Below are positions 30,801 to 40,616 of a stretch of DNA of 49,077 nucleotides, piece by piece. Within the stretch, counting starts at the first letter, position 1, and every line of letters starts with the position of its first letter. Position numbers and translations under genes: made by a program. The DNA lies in NCBI GenBank assembly GCA_002104905.1, contig MCFE01000660.1, positions 1 through 49,077 on the forward strand. The letters are read 5' to 3'. The DNA is from Basidiobolus meristosporus CBS 931.73. Lineage: Eukaryota > Basidiobolomycota > Basidiobolomycetes > Basidiobolales > Basidiobolaceae. The notes beneath the pieces were generated by a model, which was not told the DNA's origin, did no database searches, and worked only from the letters and a program-made list of their open reading frames with translations.

Positions 30801-33125
30801 AACCTAGTATGCATTGGTATAGTTGTACTAATAAGAATTAAATGAAGCGCTAGCAACACATACAGCTTACCAATATATGCTCAGCTTCCATCACTTTTGC
30901 TGAGAATACCTTTTGCATAACTATAAAGTACTTATTGGTATATAAGCAATATGTTCTTTTTCTCTCTTATAGTCCAGTCCCCATAAGAAGTATGCCCTGG
31001 CTCTTGTTTGTGTAAATTCCATTTGAATAGTGTAGAAGCTGGCTGGTGACCTGGAGAAACCCAGTATAATCAGGTAAAGTTGTCCTAATGAGAAGTAGTT
31101 GCCTGTTGACCACAACTTGACTATGCTGTACTTAACAGATCACCCATGCATTGGTGCCACTTTGCTTCTTGGACACAGGTGTCTCCATGTACACATTGCT
31201 CCTCAGTATTATCCAACTCTTATTTGCAGTCCTGCATGTGCCTACTGATCAAATCCAAGATAGATTTGAATTTTATATTCTTGATGATATTAAAATATGT
31301 TTGTACTTGTAACTTGACTTGTTTTCTTATATTCCCACAAATCTGCACCATAGGATACCTGAAAAAGGTGAAGCAAGGTCCAACATTCTCCACACACCAG
31401 GCAAGATTGAGTACACAATGTCAGCAACAGTGGTAGAGCTCAACATGTGCAGCTCTATACCTGTAATGAAGCTTCTAAAATCCTGTCACCAACCCCTTGC
31501 ATAATAGCTGTAGAGGCATTTAGTAGATGTTGGTCATCAGCTTCTCGATAAGTACTTCTACAAGGTCAACATATGACTTCTGATACTTTTAATGTACTCA
31601 AGATAAAAATTGCATCAGAAGGCCAATTAAATAGATAAATTACCCAATTCTCCAGCCCATTCATTTGCATTTTTGTAAATGTCCTTATATAATAATTGGA
31701 GATTGCAAAACATACTTTGGAGTTGGATATTCTCAAATATCTTGCCAATTATATAGAATTTTACTAGTATATCAAGGGGCCCATATAGACTGAAGTGCCC
31801 CATGTACAACCTGGTAATAAAAACAGGGATTTTATTGAAGAGTGAATCGATCACTCCCAGCAAAGAGCTTTTGCTCCAAGTGCACAATTTATTATAGATA
31901 TCTCTGGTCTTAATCAAATCCGTATTCTGGCCAATGACTAATAACTTGCCAGCTTTGCTGCCTTTACTAGAAGACTTGAGTAAATTATCTCTGCAAGAAT
32001 AAGATATTCCTGAAACTGATGTTTGGACCACAATGATGTATGTGATGTATGGAGCAGATCCCCTAGATCTCACACATGTTACTGCAATACTGTCTACTGT
32101 GCTCAGCAAAGCTGGCTATCATGCTGATGGCTGGACTATCTCCACTGCAGATAATAATAAGAATTTGGACAATATTGTTATCGACTAGTCTTCTACTAGA
32201 TAGCATACAAAATCCATCTATCAATGAGCACAAGTAGCTACTCAGGTTGCGCAGTCATTCAGGCCCCTATATCAGTGATACTGCAATTAGATTTCTGCTC
32301 TGGTACTCTAATATTGACACCAATTTAGGTCAATGAGAATCAGCAGCCAGCAAGATTTGCTGGCAGAGTACTTGTGCAGTGAGAATCAATCAACTTATAA
32401 GGTAATGGCATGATCCTACATATCTTCAAGGTATTGCTTTTCTAATTAGCTGATTGTAATGTTTGCTATCAAATATATTAGCAATGCTTGCACTTGATTT
32501 ACACTCAGTATAGTATTTTATAGATTCAGCCTTTTTGTTTTGCTGCATGAGCTTCTTGATACATAGTTTTACTGGAATATATTTGAGTTGTGAGCTTTGT
32601 TTTACCCCTGTGGTTGCATATTTCTGACAAGTTAGACACCCGCAATGTTGGCATATTTGGATATGAATGCCATTTACTGTTGGCACATACTGGTATCAGG
32701 GCGGTCTCTGGGTCATATATTGCCAGGTGCATGATAGTTTTCCATTTGTACTAAACACATGGTGAGTCATATCCAAGAATGATCTTGGCAAGAATTAGCA
32801 GGAAATCATCAATGCCCACACTGCCAAAATTGGTGGAGGTACACCACTTCTCTAGCCACAAGTTTGCATCATTCATATATAGATTAAATACTTGGCTCAC
32901 TTGGCTCACTTGGCTACTTAGAATATCCTTGGCATTTTTTCCACAGCTACTGTCTCACTACACATTGGAACATTGCCAGGCTTATCAAGGGTTCTCTGGC
33001 AACAGGAGACTGACTCATTATCTATCAGTGAGTCTTGATCTTCAGAGCTATCACTCTGTAGGCTATATGCAGAAGGTTAAGGTGAGCCTAAAGGCATCAC
33101 ATATTGACATGAATCAGTTTACATA
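30801..33125 (-). pseudogene. Tnp2 transposase relic D
   Basis: Minus strand. The N-terminus near 33120-32940 is aligned to S-L-M-D-C-E-P-I in relic C. A-I-Y-D-P-E-T-A-L-I-P-V-C-A (32720) comes next, followed by C-Q-H-C-G-C-L-T-C-Q-K and I-A-N-I-F-D-S-K-H-Y-N-Q-L (32440-32690). The central region is weak. Then L-F-N-K-I-P-V-F-I-T-R-L-Y-M-G-H-F-S-L-Y-G-P-L-D and I-G-K-I-F-E-N-I (31627-32109) are followed by the DUF4218-like part near 31300-31530 and the tail to 30870. Frames are broken throughout. A divergent promoter region and the start of gene X follow on the other strand. Confidence 0.65.
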
Positions 33126-33575
33126 AAATTATAAGTACAGCTGAGCATTGTTGCATGAGTATTAAATGGCAGGCAAAATATTGTTGGTACAGCAATGATT
33201 GATGAATGCTCAAATATGACTTGTGTGGCAAAGTACTGGCCATTTTCCTTGCAATACTACCTATACTATCTATGTGTCTCATGGCAGAGAGGCATGTTAC
33301 AATAACCATTTGGTTGTTTTCCTTCTTTTACAGTGTTGAATCAAAGAAGTCTTGTTCATGGGGCAAAGTGCTTAACACTCAATATTGCAATGCTATTATT
33401 TTCCTGTTCCCAGTACTCATGTGGCTTCAGACATTCTTACATTTGAGATATTATGACAATATGAATGTAAGATGCAATGATGATCCATTAGGGTAAACAT
33501 TACAAATAAAGATGTGACACCATATACACACCTAATTGTATCTCTGTTCTCCATTTGGTTTGGTTCACTTGTATA
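33126..33575. promoter_or_regulatory. Divergent intergenic region of Tnp2/X unit D
   Basis: Matches 40134-40616 (unit C): TATGACTTGTGTGGCAAA..., CATGGC.GAGAGGC..G, GTTGAATCAAAG...GTCTTG.CATGGGGCAAA and TACAAATAAAG.TGTG.CACCA. It lies between the starts of the minus-strand transposase and a plus-strand X remnant. Conservation across three units suggests that it carries the promoters of both genes. Confidence 0.5.
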
Positions 33576-33668
33576 TATATGCCACCATGCAATATAGCTT
33601 AGTTCGGTAGCTCCCAGCCAATGCTCCCCTTGATTAAAGGCAGAAAAGCAGCAGGACAATCATTTAAT
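33576..33668 (+). pseudogene. Gene X copy 5, N-terminal remnant
   Basis: About 90 bp aligning with the first 30 codons of X1, starting near GCCACCATGCAA. Homology stops at the repeat R junction (about 33669). Confidence 0.4.
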
Positions 33669-33935
33669 GGCCCGGAAACTGCTAAGTGGATAGCTAGATA
33701 TCCAATGACTAATCAGTTAGATTGACTTAGATGATCAGTTGATTATAATGATCACATGAAAATTGATAAGGTGTGACAGCTACCATACATTTTGAGATGA
33801 GATAAATAAGCCATAACTTGGATTAGTAAGATTTTGGTCAGGGAATATCCGTTAGGGCACTAGATTTTTTAACATATTATAGTTGGCAAAGTTTCAAGTG
33901 TTGATACATAGAGTGTTCTAGACTTCTGTTGGATT
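33669..33935. repeat. Unclassified repeat R, copy 2
   Basis: Shares GATAAATAAGCCATAA and TTAGGGCACTAGATTTT with 14300-14410. It separates X copy 5 from X copy 4. No gene; nature unknown. Confidence 0.4.
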
Positions 33936-34339
33936 CTTGAATATTAGCCCATTCTTAATCATTACACTCCATGGCTAAACGGATCTTTAATGTCTTTCAA
34001 TCTCTAGGCTTGGGTGTAAGAATGACAGTTGCTCCCTCATATGTTGTGGTAAGTTTTTTGTGGGCATTATCTTTGGGCACTATTGTGCTGCTTTAAAACA
34101 GATGCATTAGCCCTCTGCTGCTACATTAAGAAATGAATCCATTGCTGGCTGTGACATTGGGCTATTTGTGCTCCTTCCTTGCAGCTTGGATATTCTATTC
34201 TCTACCTTTGGTACTGTCTGCTCTGCATGTTTCATCAGCTCATCCTGTCTATGGACAGCTTCCCATATAACTTGGTCATCACAACAGTACCCAAGTGCCT
34301 TCTGCTTGGTCCTCTGGCAATTCTCTGCTTACAAATCCA
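33936..34339 (-). pseudogene. Gene X copy 4, central fragment
   Basis: Minus strand: a coiled-coil piece (R-Q-D-E-L-M-K-H-A-E-Q-T-V-P-K-V-E-N-R-I-S-K-L-Q), then M-S-Q-P-A-M-D-S-F-L-N-V-A-A. A Y-E-G-A-T-V-I-L-T-P-K-P block and L-A-M-E-C-N-D-x-E-W-A-N-I-Q-E-S end the fragment near 33936. These line up in order with X1 (40990-41370). Several frame changes. Confidence 0.55.
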
Positions 34340-35425
34340 CATTACTCAATCATCTCCTATGTCTGTGTACCTTGATTGGCTGTTGCCTCTTTTCACACCC
34401 CTTATATCATGACTCATCTAGTATTCTTACATTTCATATGTACAAGTTGATTTATTTTTGTTGAAACTTCAGATGTACCTCAAATGCCAATTGCATTGCC
34501 CTGCACAAGTCCCTATACCCCGCTCCAACTTTAAGCCTAAGCCAATACTAAACAAGTAAATGCAGTAAAATCCACCATTCAGTAAGCATCTTTGCTGTAA
34601 TGCCCTTTTTCCATGACTTTAGTGGGCACCCTGCAGCTTTATGTCACCATTAACTTACTGGTTCCCATATATAGACATCCTACAGTCTCTTGAGTAGTTG
34701 CCCACTCTTCATCATTGTGCTCAATGGCTTTGCAAATCATCAGTGTCTTTTGATTTTTAGGATCAGACATGAATACCACACTCCCTGCCTTCTATGCTGT
34801 GATGGATTTTTCTGTGGGCTTTATCTTTGGAAACTGTAGTTGTGCTTCAATGACTGTGCAGCGTTCCTCTACTCTATCATTGGTGAACAGCTCATTTCTT
34901 GGCTGTGACATTGAGATACTTGAGTTCCCTCGTTGCAGCAAAGAATCTGTATTCTCTACCTAGGTTATTGATTGCTTTTTGTATATTATTGCTCATCCTG
35001 TTTTGATACTATTTCCTAATTTTCTGGCCCATCACTTCTATCCTTTCAGCCACTGCATCTTATTGCTCATTAGTGCCCTGATATGAGTTGACAGTATACT
35101 TGCTAAACTGGGTGGTGGTGATTTTGTGAAGGCCACTTGCCTGTCTTCAACCTGAATGCACAACTTTTGCTACATTCTCATCTGTCTGAACATTGTGGTC
35201 AGCTTATGGCTTGGCAGAGATTCTCATTTGTTTACTTAACCAAGAGCCTGAGGAGTCCACAGTATTACCTTTAGTAGGCACACAGTCAACATTTACTTTT
35301 TTGAATGTAGCCCTTCTGGTTACATTGAATGCAAAAGCAAGCTGTTGTATAGCCATTCTCCTGCTGCTTTGAACTGTGGGGTTGAGTTGGGAAGCAGAAG
35401 GCTTTGCTTTATTTTTTGGTGGCAT
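34340..35425 (-). pseudogene. Gene X copy 3 (internally deleted), paired with relic B
   Basis: Starts M-P-P-K-N-K-A-K-P-S-A-S-Q-L-N-P-T-V (35425), and the first 73 codons are open. The central block M-S-Q-P-R-N-E-L-F (about 34910) leads to T-E-K-S-I-T and A-I-E-H-N-D-E-E-W-A-T-T-Q-E-T (34700). It then jumps directly to the C-terminal end (about 34680, matching 42280 in X1), so the whole basic repeat array is deleted. The 3' region contains AATAAATCAACTT near 34450, equal to AATAAATCAA in X1, a possible polyadenylation signal. It is divergent from transposase relic B. Confidence 0.6.
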
Positions 35426-35880
35426 ACATATTTTAGTGACTTAAACTAAAGGAGAGAAATTGTTACAAAGTGTGTGTATGTGGTGCCACAGCTTTATTTA
35501 TAATGACTACAATGGCAGGTTGTCATTGAATCTTATGTCCATGCTGGTACAATGTCTTAAATACTAGACTCTCATAAATTCACGTGAGTATTGACCAAAA
35601 GTGATGTAATAGTATGATGCTGTTGATTGTCAAACTATTTGCCCCATAGCAAAGACTACTTTGATTTAGCAACATAAGTGAAGAGAAAAAAGAACATGTG
35701 GCTATTGTGACTAGCCTCTCAGCCACAAAGCACTCAGACAGCATAGAAAGTATCTGAAAGAACACAAACAGTGCTTTGCCACACAAGTCTTGTTTGACCA
35801 TTGATCAGTCACTACTGTAAAGCAATACCTTGTCAGCCACTTGATATTTGTATAATGGCACCCAGCTTACTTGTCACCTT
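35426..35880. promoter_or_regulatory. Divergent intergenic region of Tnp2/X unit B
   Basis: Between X copy 3 (minus) and relic B (plus). It contains the conserved blocks GTGTGTATGTGGTGCCACAGCTTTATTTATAA (35477), GCCCCATAGCAAAGAC...CTTTGATT (35640), and GCCACACAAGTCTTGTTTGACCATTGATCAGTCAC. These are the reverse-oriented equivalents of 40134-40616. Confidence 0.5.
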
Positions 35881-37542
35881 GCACAAACTAAGCCAGGTGA
35901 GTATGTGACACCTATAGGCTCACCTCAGCCCTGGGAAAATAGCATGCAAAGTGAAAGCTCTGAAGACAAAAGGCTAACTGATAGATTGTGAGCCCCTGAA
36001 AGAGTGTGGTGGTTTCAATATGAAAGGAGACACCACCTGCAGAAGAAAATGCCAAGGACACCTTATGGAGCCAAGTGAGCCCTGTAATTCATCTACTGGC
36101 CAATGATGTGATGTTGAGGCCCAAAAGGTGGTGCATTTCAATAAACATCACTAATGGGTGCCTTGAGGAATTACTATTACTCTTGCCAAAACCTTTCTGG
36201 AAGCAACTTACTATGTACTCGGTACAAATAGGAAACTGTCATGCAAATAGCAATATATGGCCCTGTGATCATCCTGGTACTACCATGTATCAACTATTGC
36301 ATAGCATTCACATTAAAAAATGCCACCATTGTAGGGTGTCCAACTTGCCAGGAATCCACTACCATTAGAGAAGAATATTGCTCACTCCACAGAAAAATCA
36401 GTAATACCCCATTTGAAGAAATTCAAGCAGTCCAACAAATATTGTGAAGCTATAAAGAACTGCACTCCACCTGAATAAAGTGCAAATATTTCCAATATAA
36501 TTGATAACAAACATTACAAACAACTAAGAAGAAAGGGCTAATATGAATGTGTGTATTGCCATGCCTTTGCTGTGCAACTTGATGGATATTCATGAAACAA
36601 GTAATCTACCAGCAACTCCTACTGGCCACTGATTTTCAGCAATGTGAATCTGCTGTCTATCTTACAGTAGCAAAGCAGAAATCTAGGGCCTAAATCACCA
36701 TGCTTACTATACAGCAGCATACCACTGAATGGCCATGATATCAATGCACATATTACTATTTGTATTGGAGATGCACAGCTGTCCAAAAGATAGCCTGTAT
36801 TTCTGGGACAATGACTTGCATTGCTATTGAATGTGTGAGAATGTACAGAAGTTGGCATGTTGCTGCAGCAAGGTTGGCAAACTCTTAGCCATTGGCTAGA
36901 ATATCAAATTAACTGGAAACTGAGATACTTAAGATAAAGGAGATCAAATGGAGCAAAAGATGTCCACTGAGAGCAATGCATTTTTATTTCTACAATATCC
37001 CTATACTAATGACTAAGTTGTACAAAGGATAGTTGAGCTGAATGACCTATTCAAGAAACTAAAGAAATATGAAAGAATTGGCAATGTGCCACAAAGTATC
37101 TGCAACTAAAAGTATGTCTCACAGGCCCAGTTAATATTCACACCAATATGCGACAATACAAATGAAAGGACTGGATGAGCTAGATATGTATGTATTCATG
37201 TGACCTTCTGAAGCCATTTATACTAATAGTCCATTGGAAGCATTGAGAGCTATATGCTGACATTGTAGGAATATTTATGCAAAAGCAGATTGCTAATGCT
37301 AACTAAATACATCTACAGCTTTTATGAAAGGAGTTTGTGACAGGATTTGAGTGCTTTACTACCAGCATAAAGCTGCCCCAGTAGATCTCTGCCACCACTG
37401 TATTCATTTTCTACTCCATCTTGCTCAGTGTGCAGAAAATACTGGGCCTTGCTTCATCTTTTGGGAGCTTCCTATTGAGCTGATGTGAGAGAGAAAGGAA
37501 GACCAACCAAATTGCAGGCACCTCCATATCCTAGTCTAATCC
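35881..37542 (+). pseudogene. Tnp2 transposase relic B
   Basis: Same order as relic C. The N-terminal region (35890-36060) leads to S-P-V-I-H-L-L-A-N-D-V-M-L-R-P-K-R-W-C-I (36075) and a C-N-Y/C-P-T-C-Q-E-S pair region near 36320-36360. Near 36480-36530 is the I-F/D-x-x-H-Y-K-Q-L segment. The central region after about 36540 has lost part of the G-H-N-G area. The DUF4218-like part is at 37330-37542 (I-K-L/H-K-A, V-F-I-F-Y-S-I-L-L and a G-L-A-S-S-F-G-S frame). The gene ends at an inverted junction with relic C at about 37542. Confidence 0.65.
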
Positions 37543-37978
37543 AACTCATCACATCCATGATAGACTTGAAGGTAATATTCTTGCTGAGATTGGGATATGG
37601 TAGTTCCTGCAACTTGACTTGTCTTCCTATCTCCCCACACATTTGTTCCATAGGAAACTCCCAAAAGGTGAAGCAAGGCCCAATATTCTCCACACACTGT
37701 GCAAGATGGAGTAGAGAATAGACTTGTTCCGTTGGATAGTGCCACATTGAGCCAAGAGTGCCAAATAGTGCCATAGTGTGCCTGAGAGTCATAGCAGACC
37801 TAAACTTGGCCACAAAGTGTGGCATATAGTTCTTCATATTCATGCAAAGCAGCCCCTGTGTTTCACCTACCTTGCTGGAGAAATTCAATTTTTTAACCTT
37901 TTGTTTGGGATCAAAATTGTGCATGACGTAAATGAGCACAGACAGACTGAAGATATGCATCTGGTACATAATACCCAT
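37472..37978 (-). CDS. Chimeric frame: P5 arm joined to Tnp2 relic C tail
   Basis: A 168-codon frame starts at an ATG in the left arm of hairpin P5 (37978) and runs out through the terminus (E-Q-V, then Y at the TA target). It continues in the transposase frame S-L-L-H-L-A-Q-C-V-E-N-I-G-P-C-F-T-F-W-E-F into the DUF4218-like block, ending in inverted relic B sequence. The transposase part is thus open and supplied with a new start by the hairpin. There is no evidence of expression; it may simply be a fortunate frame. Confidence 0.45.
   Translation of the reverse strand: MGIMYQMHIFSLSVLIYVMHNFDPKQKVKKLNFSSKVGETQGLLCMNMKNYMPHFVAKFRSAMTLRHTMALFGTLGSMWHYPTEQVYSLLHLAQCVENIGPCFTFWEFPMEQMCGEIGRQVKLQELPYPNLSKNITFKSIMDVMSWIRLGYGGACNLVGLPFSLTSAQ
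37543..37720 (-). pseudogene. Tnp2 relic C, segment beyond the P5 insertion
   Basis: Continuation of relic C after P5. It encodes the A-Q-C-V-E-N-I-G-P-C-F-T-F-W-E-F, E-Q-M-C-G-E-I-G-R-Q-V-K-L-Q-E-L-P and N-I-T-F-K-S-I-M-D-V block. Removing P5 with one TA restores an unbroken frame across the junction (C-M-H followed by Y-S-L-L-H). At 37542 it meets the same region of relic B in inverted orientation. Confidence 0.75.
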
Positions 37979-38452
37979 GGCACTCTAAATCTAGCCCCAC
38001 AGGCTTGTAGCATGCCACAAAAATGCATGGCACTATCTTGCTCCACTGGTAGTATCTGGCACTATAAGTGCTTTGTATAGGTTCTACTTTAGGGCTAATA
38101 TTTAAATATAGTGCCAGATACTACCAGTGGAGCAAGATAGTGCCATGCATTTTTGTGGCATGCTACAAGCCTGTGGGGCTAGATTTAGAGTGCCATGGGT
38201 ATTATGTACCAGATGCATATCTTCAGTCTGTCTGTGCTCATTTACGTCATGCACAATTTTGATCCCAAAAAAAAGGTTAAAAAATTGATTTTCTCCCGCA
38301 CAGTAGGTGAAACACAGGGGCTGCTTTGCATGAATATGCAGAACTATATGTCACACTCTGTGGGCAAGTTTAGGTCTGCTATGACTCTCAGGCACACTAT
38401 GGCACTATTTGGCGCTCATGGCTCAATGTGGCACTATCCAACGGAACAAGTC
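37721..38452. mobile_element. Hairpin (foldback) element P5, 732 bp
   Basis: The best-preserved member. GACTTGTTCC...GGAACAAGTC is flanked on both sides by TA (37719-37720 and 38453-38454), a TA target duplication as in Tc1/mariner-type elements. Left arm 37721-38066 (346 bp), loop 38067-38106 (40 bp), right arm 38107-38452 (346 bp). By eye about 11 mismatches separate the arms, all in the outer half; the inner ~165 bp are perfect complements. Each arm holds one outward-reading ~86-codon frame (M-G-I-M-Y-Q...P-T-E-Q-V). It inserted into transposase relic C. It encodes no transposase, so it depends on enzymes from elsewhere. Confidence 0.93.
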
Positions 38453-38454
38453 TA

Positions 38455-40133
38455 ATGCATACAGTAGTGGCAGAGATCTACAAGCTCAGCTCTATGTTTG
38501 TAGTATAGCTGCTCAAATCCCATCACAAGCTCCTGGCACAAAAGTTGTAGATGAGTCAAGTTGGCATTTGTGAACCACTTCTGGATAAATATTCTTAAAA
38601 TGTCCACATATGACTCCTAATGCTTCCAATGTACTCTTGGTAGGAATGGCTTCAGAATGCCACTTGAATAAATACATATTTGGTTGACCCAGTCTTTGCA
38701 TTTGTATTGTTGCATATGTGTATGAGTATTAATTGAAGCCTGGGAGAAGTACTTAGGGTAGCAGATACTCTGTAATATCTTGCCAATTCTTTCAAATTTC
38801 TCTGGTATCTCAAAGGGCTCATTCAGCTTGAAATGCCCCATGTACATCTTGGTCATCATTTTAGGGATATTGTTGAAAAGCAAATGCAATGCTCCTGGTG
38901 TAAAGCTTTTGCTCCAACAGATACCCGTTATCTTAAGTATCCCCAGATTCCAATTGATTACATATTCTGGCCAATGGCTTATAGCTTGCCAACCTTGCTG
39001 CAATTGCATGCTGACTTCTGTACATTTTCTCTGTGGGAAGATGATGCTCTCAGTGCTAGTACTTGGGTAACAATACTGTGTGTGAGTTATGAAGTAAACC
39101 CCATGGATCTCACACATTCAACAGCAATTCCATCCATTGTGCCCAGAAAAACCTGCTATATTGCTGATGGCTGGGGTATCTCAATACAGATAATAATATG
39201 TGCTTTTACATGATGGCCGTTTACTCTAATCTTTATGGAAAGCTTACAGAATTCATCCAGCAATAGATACAGGTAGCTATCAAGGTTGGTCAGTGATTTA
39301 TACCCAGATACCAGTGAGACTACCATCAGATTATTGCTCTGATACTGTAAGATGGGTGGCAGATTCAGATTGATGAAAATAAGTGACCAGCAGGATATGC
39401 TGGCAGAGTACTTGTTTAATGAAATTCCATCAAGTGCTAAGGCAAAGGCAAGGTCATACATACCTTCAAGGTAGCCCTAGCTTCTTAGCTTTTTGTAATG
39501 TTTGCCATCAAATATATTAGATATGTTTGCGCTTGATTGATACCAAGTGTGGTACTGTATAGCTTTGCAATATTTATTGGACTGCATAAGCTTCTTGAAA
39601 TGGGGTATTATCAGAATATATCTGGAGTGTGAACAATGTTTTTGCTCCGTGACAATAGGTTCCTGACAATTTAGACATGTTGCAATGGTAGCATTTTTGG
39701 GTGTGAATTCCATGCAACTGCTAATACATGCTGGAATCAGGACAGTCTCTGGATCATATGCTGCCAGCTGCATGGCAGTTGTCCACTTGTACCTTGCACA
39801 TAGTATGTTGCATCCCAGAATGATTTTGGCAAGAAGCAGTAGTAAATCCTCAAAGCCCCCATTACTGGTATTAGTGGAAAAGCGCCACTTGTCTGGCCCC
39901 AACATTACATTGTTCACTAGCAGATGGATTACTGGGCTCCCTTGGCTCCATAATCTATCCTTGGCATTTGTTTCAACTGGTGTTGTCTCACTGCATTTTG
40001 GGATCTGACTGGGTTCATATGTGGTGCTGTTGTTAGGGGCAATAGGCTCACAATCCATCAGTGAGCCTTCATTGTCAGAGCTATAACTCTGCATGCCATA
40101 TTCAGAAGGCTGAGGTGGGCCTAAACTCATCAT
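38455..40133 (-). pseudogene. Tnp2/CACTA-type transposase relic C (best preserved)
   Basis: The frame 39477-40133 (218 codons) holds the N-terminus (S-L-G-P-P-Q-P-S-E-Y), R-L-W-S-Q-G-S-P-V-I-H, A-A-Y-D-P-E-T-V-L-I-P-A-C, C-L-N-C-Q-E-P and N-I-F-D-G-K-H-Y-K-K-L. These features are characteristic of fungal Tnp2-family proteins. Next, 39156-39461 has A-L-A-L-D-G-I-S-L-N-K and L-I-F-I-N-L-N-L-P-P, then V-N-G-H-H-V-K-A-H-I-I-I-C-I. The G-H-N-G part is broken, then M-C-E-I-H-G-V-Y and W-Q-A-I-S-H-W-P-E-Y-V-I-N-W-N-L in 38617-39117 precede the DUF4218-like C-terminal domain, interrupted by P5. At least three frame breaks. Divergent partner: X1. Confidence 0.8.
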
Positions 40134-40616
40134 AAACTCACCTGACTCAGTTTACAAATGGTGACAAAAATTGCTAGGTGCCAATACAGAGGTATCAACT
40201 GGCTGGCAAGATAATGTGGGTAAGGTAGTGACCAAAGAATGGTTGAATATGACTTGTGTGGCAAAACACTGGTTGTGATCCTTGTACTACTTCCTTTGTT
40301 GTCTGCATGCTTCATGGCTGAGAGGCTTGCTACTATAGCCACATGTCCTTTTCTCTCTTCTCTTACGGCATTGAATCAAAGTGGTCTTGACCATGGGGCA
40401 AACAGTTTAACCTTCAACAATATAATGCTATTATATCACTTTTTGGTCAAAACTCATGTGAATTTAAGACAGTCTAGTATTTAAGAAATTGCACCTACAT
40501 GAATGTAAGATTCAATGATGACCTACCATAGTAAGCTTTATAAATAAAGTTGTGGCACCACATATACATTTATATGTAACACTACTTCCCCTTTGGCTTG
40601 ACTCACTTCCACAAAT
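40134..40616. promoter_or_regulatory. Divergent intergenic region of Tnp2/X unit C
   Basis: 483 bp between the transposase start (40133, minus) and X1 start (40617, plus), with blocks conserved at 33126-33575 and 35426-35880. TATAAATAAAG (40540-40550) lies about 70 bp before the X1 ATG and is a candidate TATA element. Confidence 0.5.

Noticed and set aside
32880-32935. Short tandem ACTTGGCTC repeat
   Set aside because: Only three units, within decayed transposase relic D; too short to be a meaningful array.
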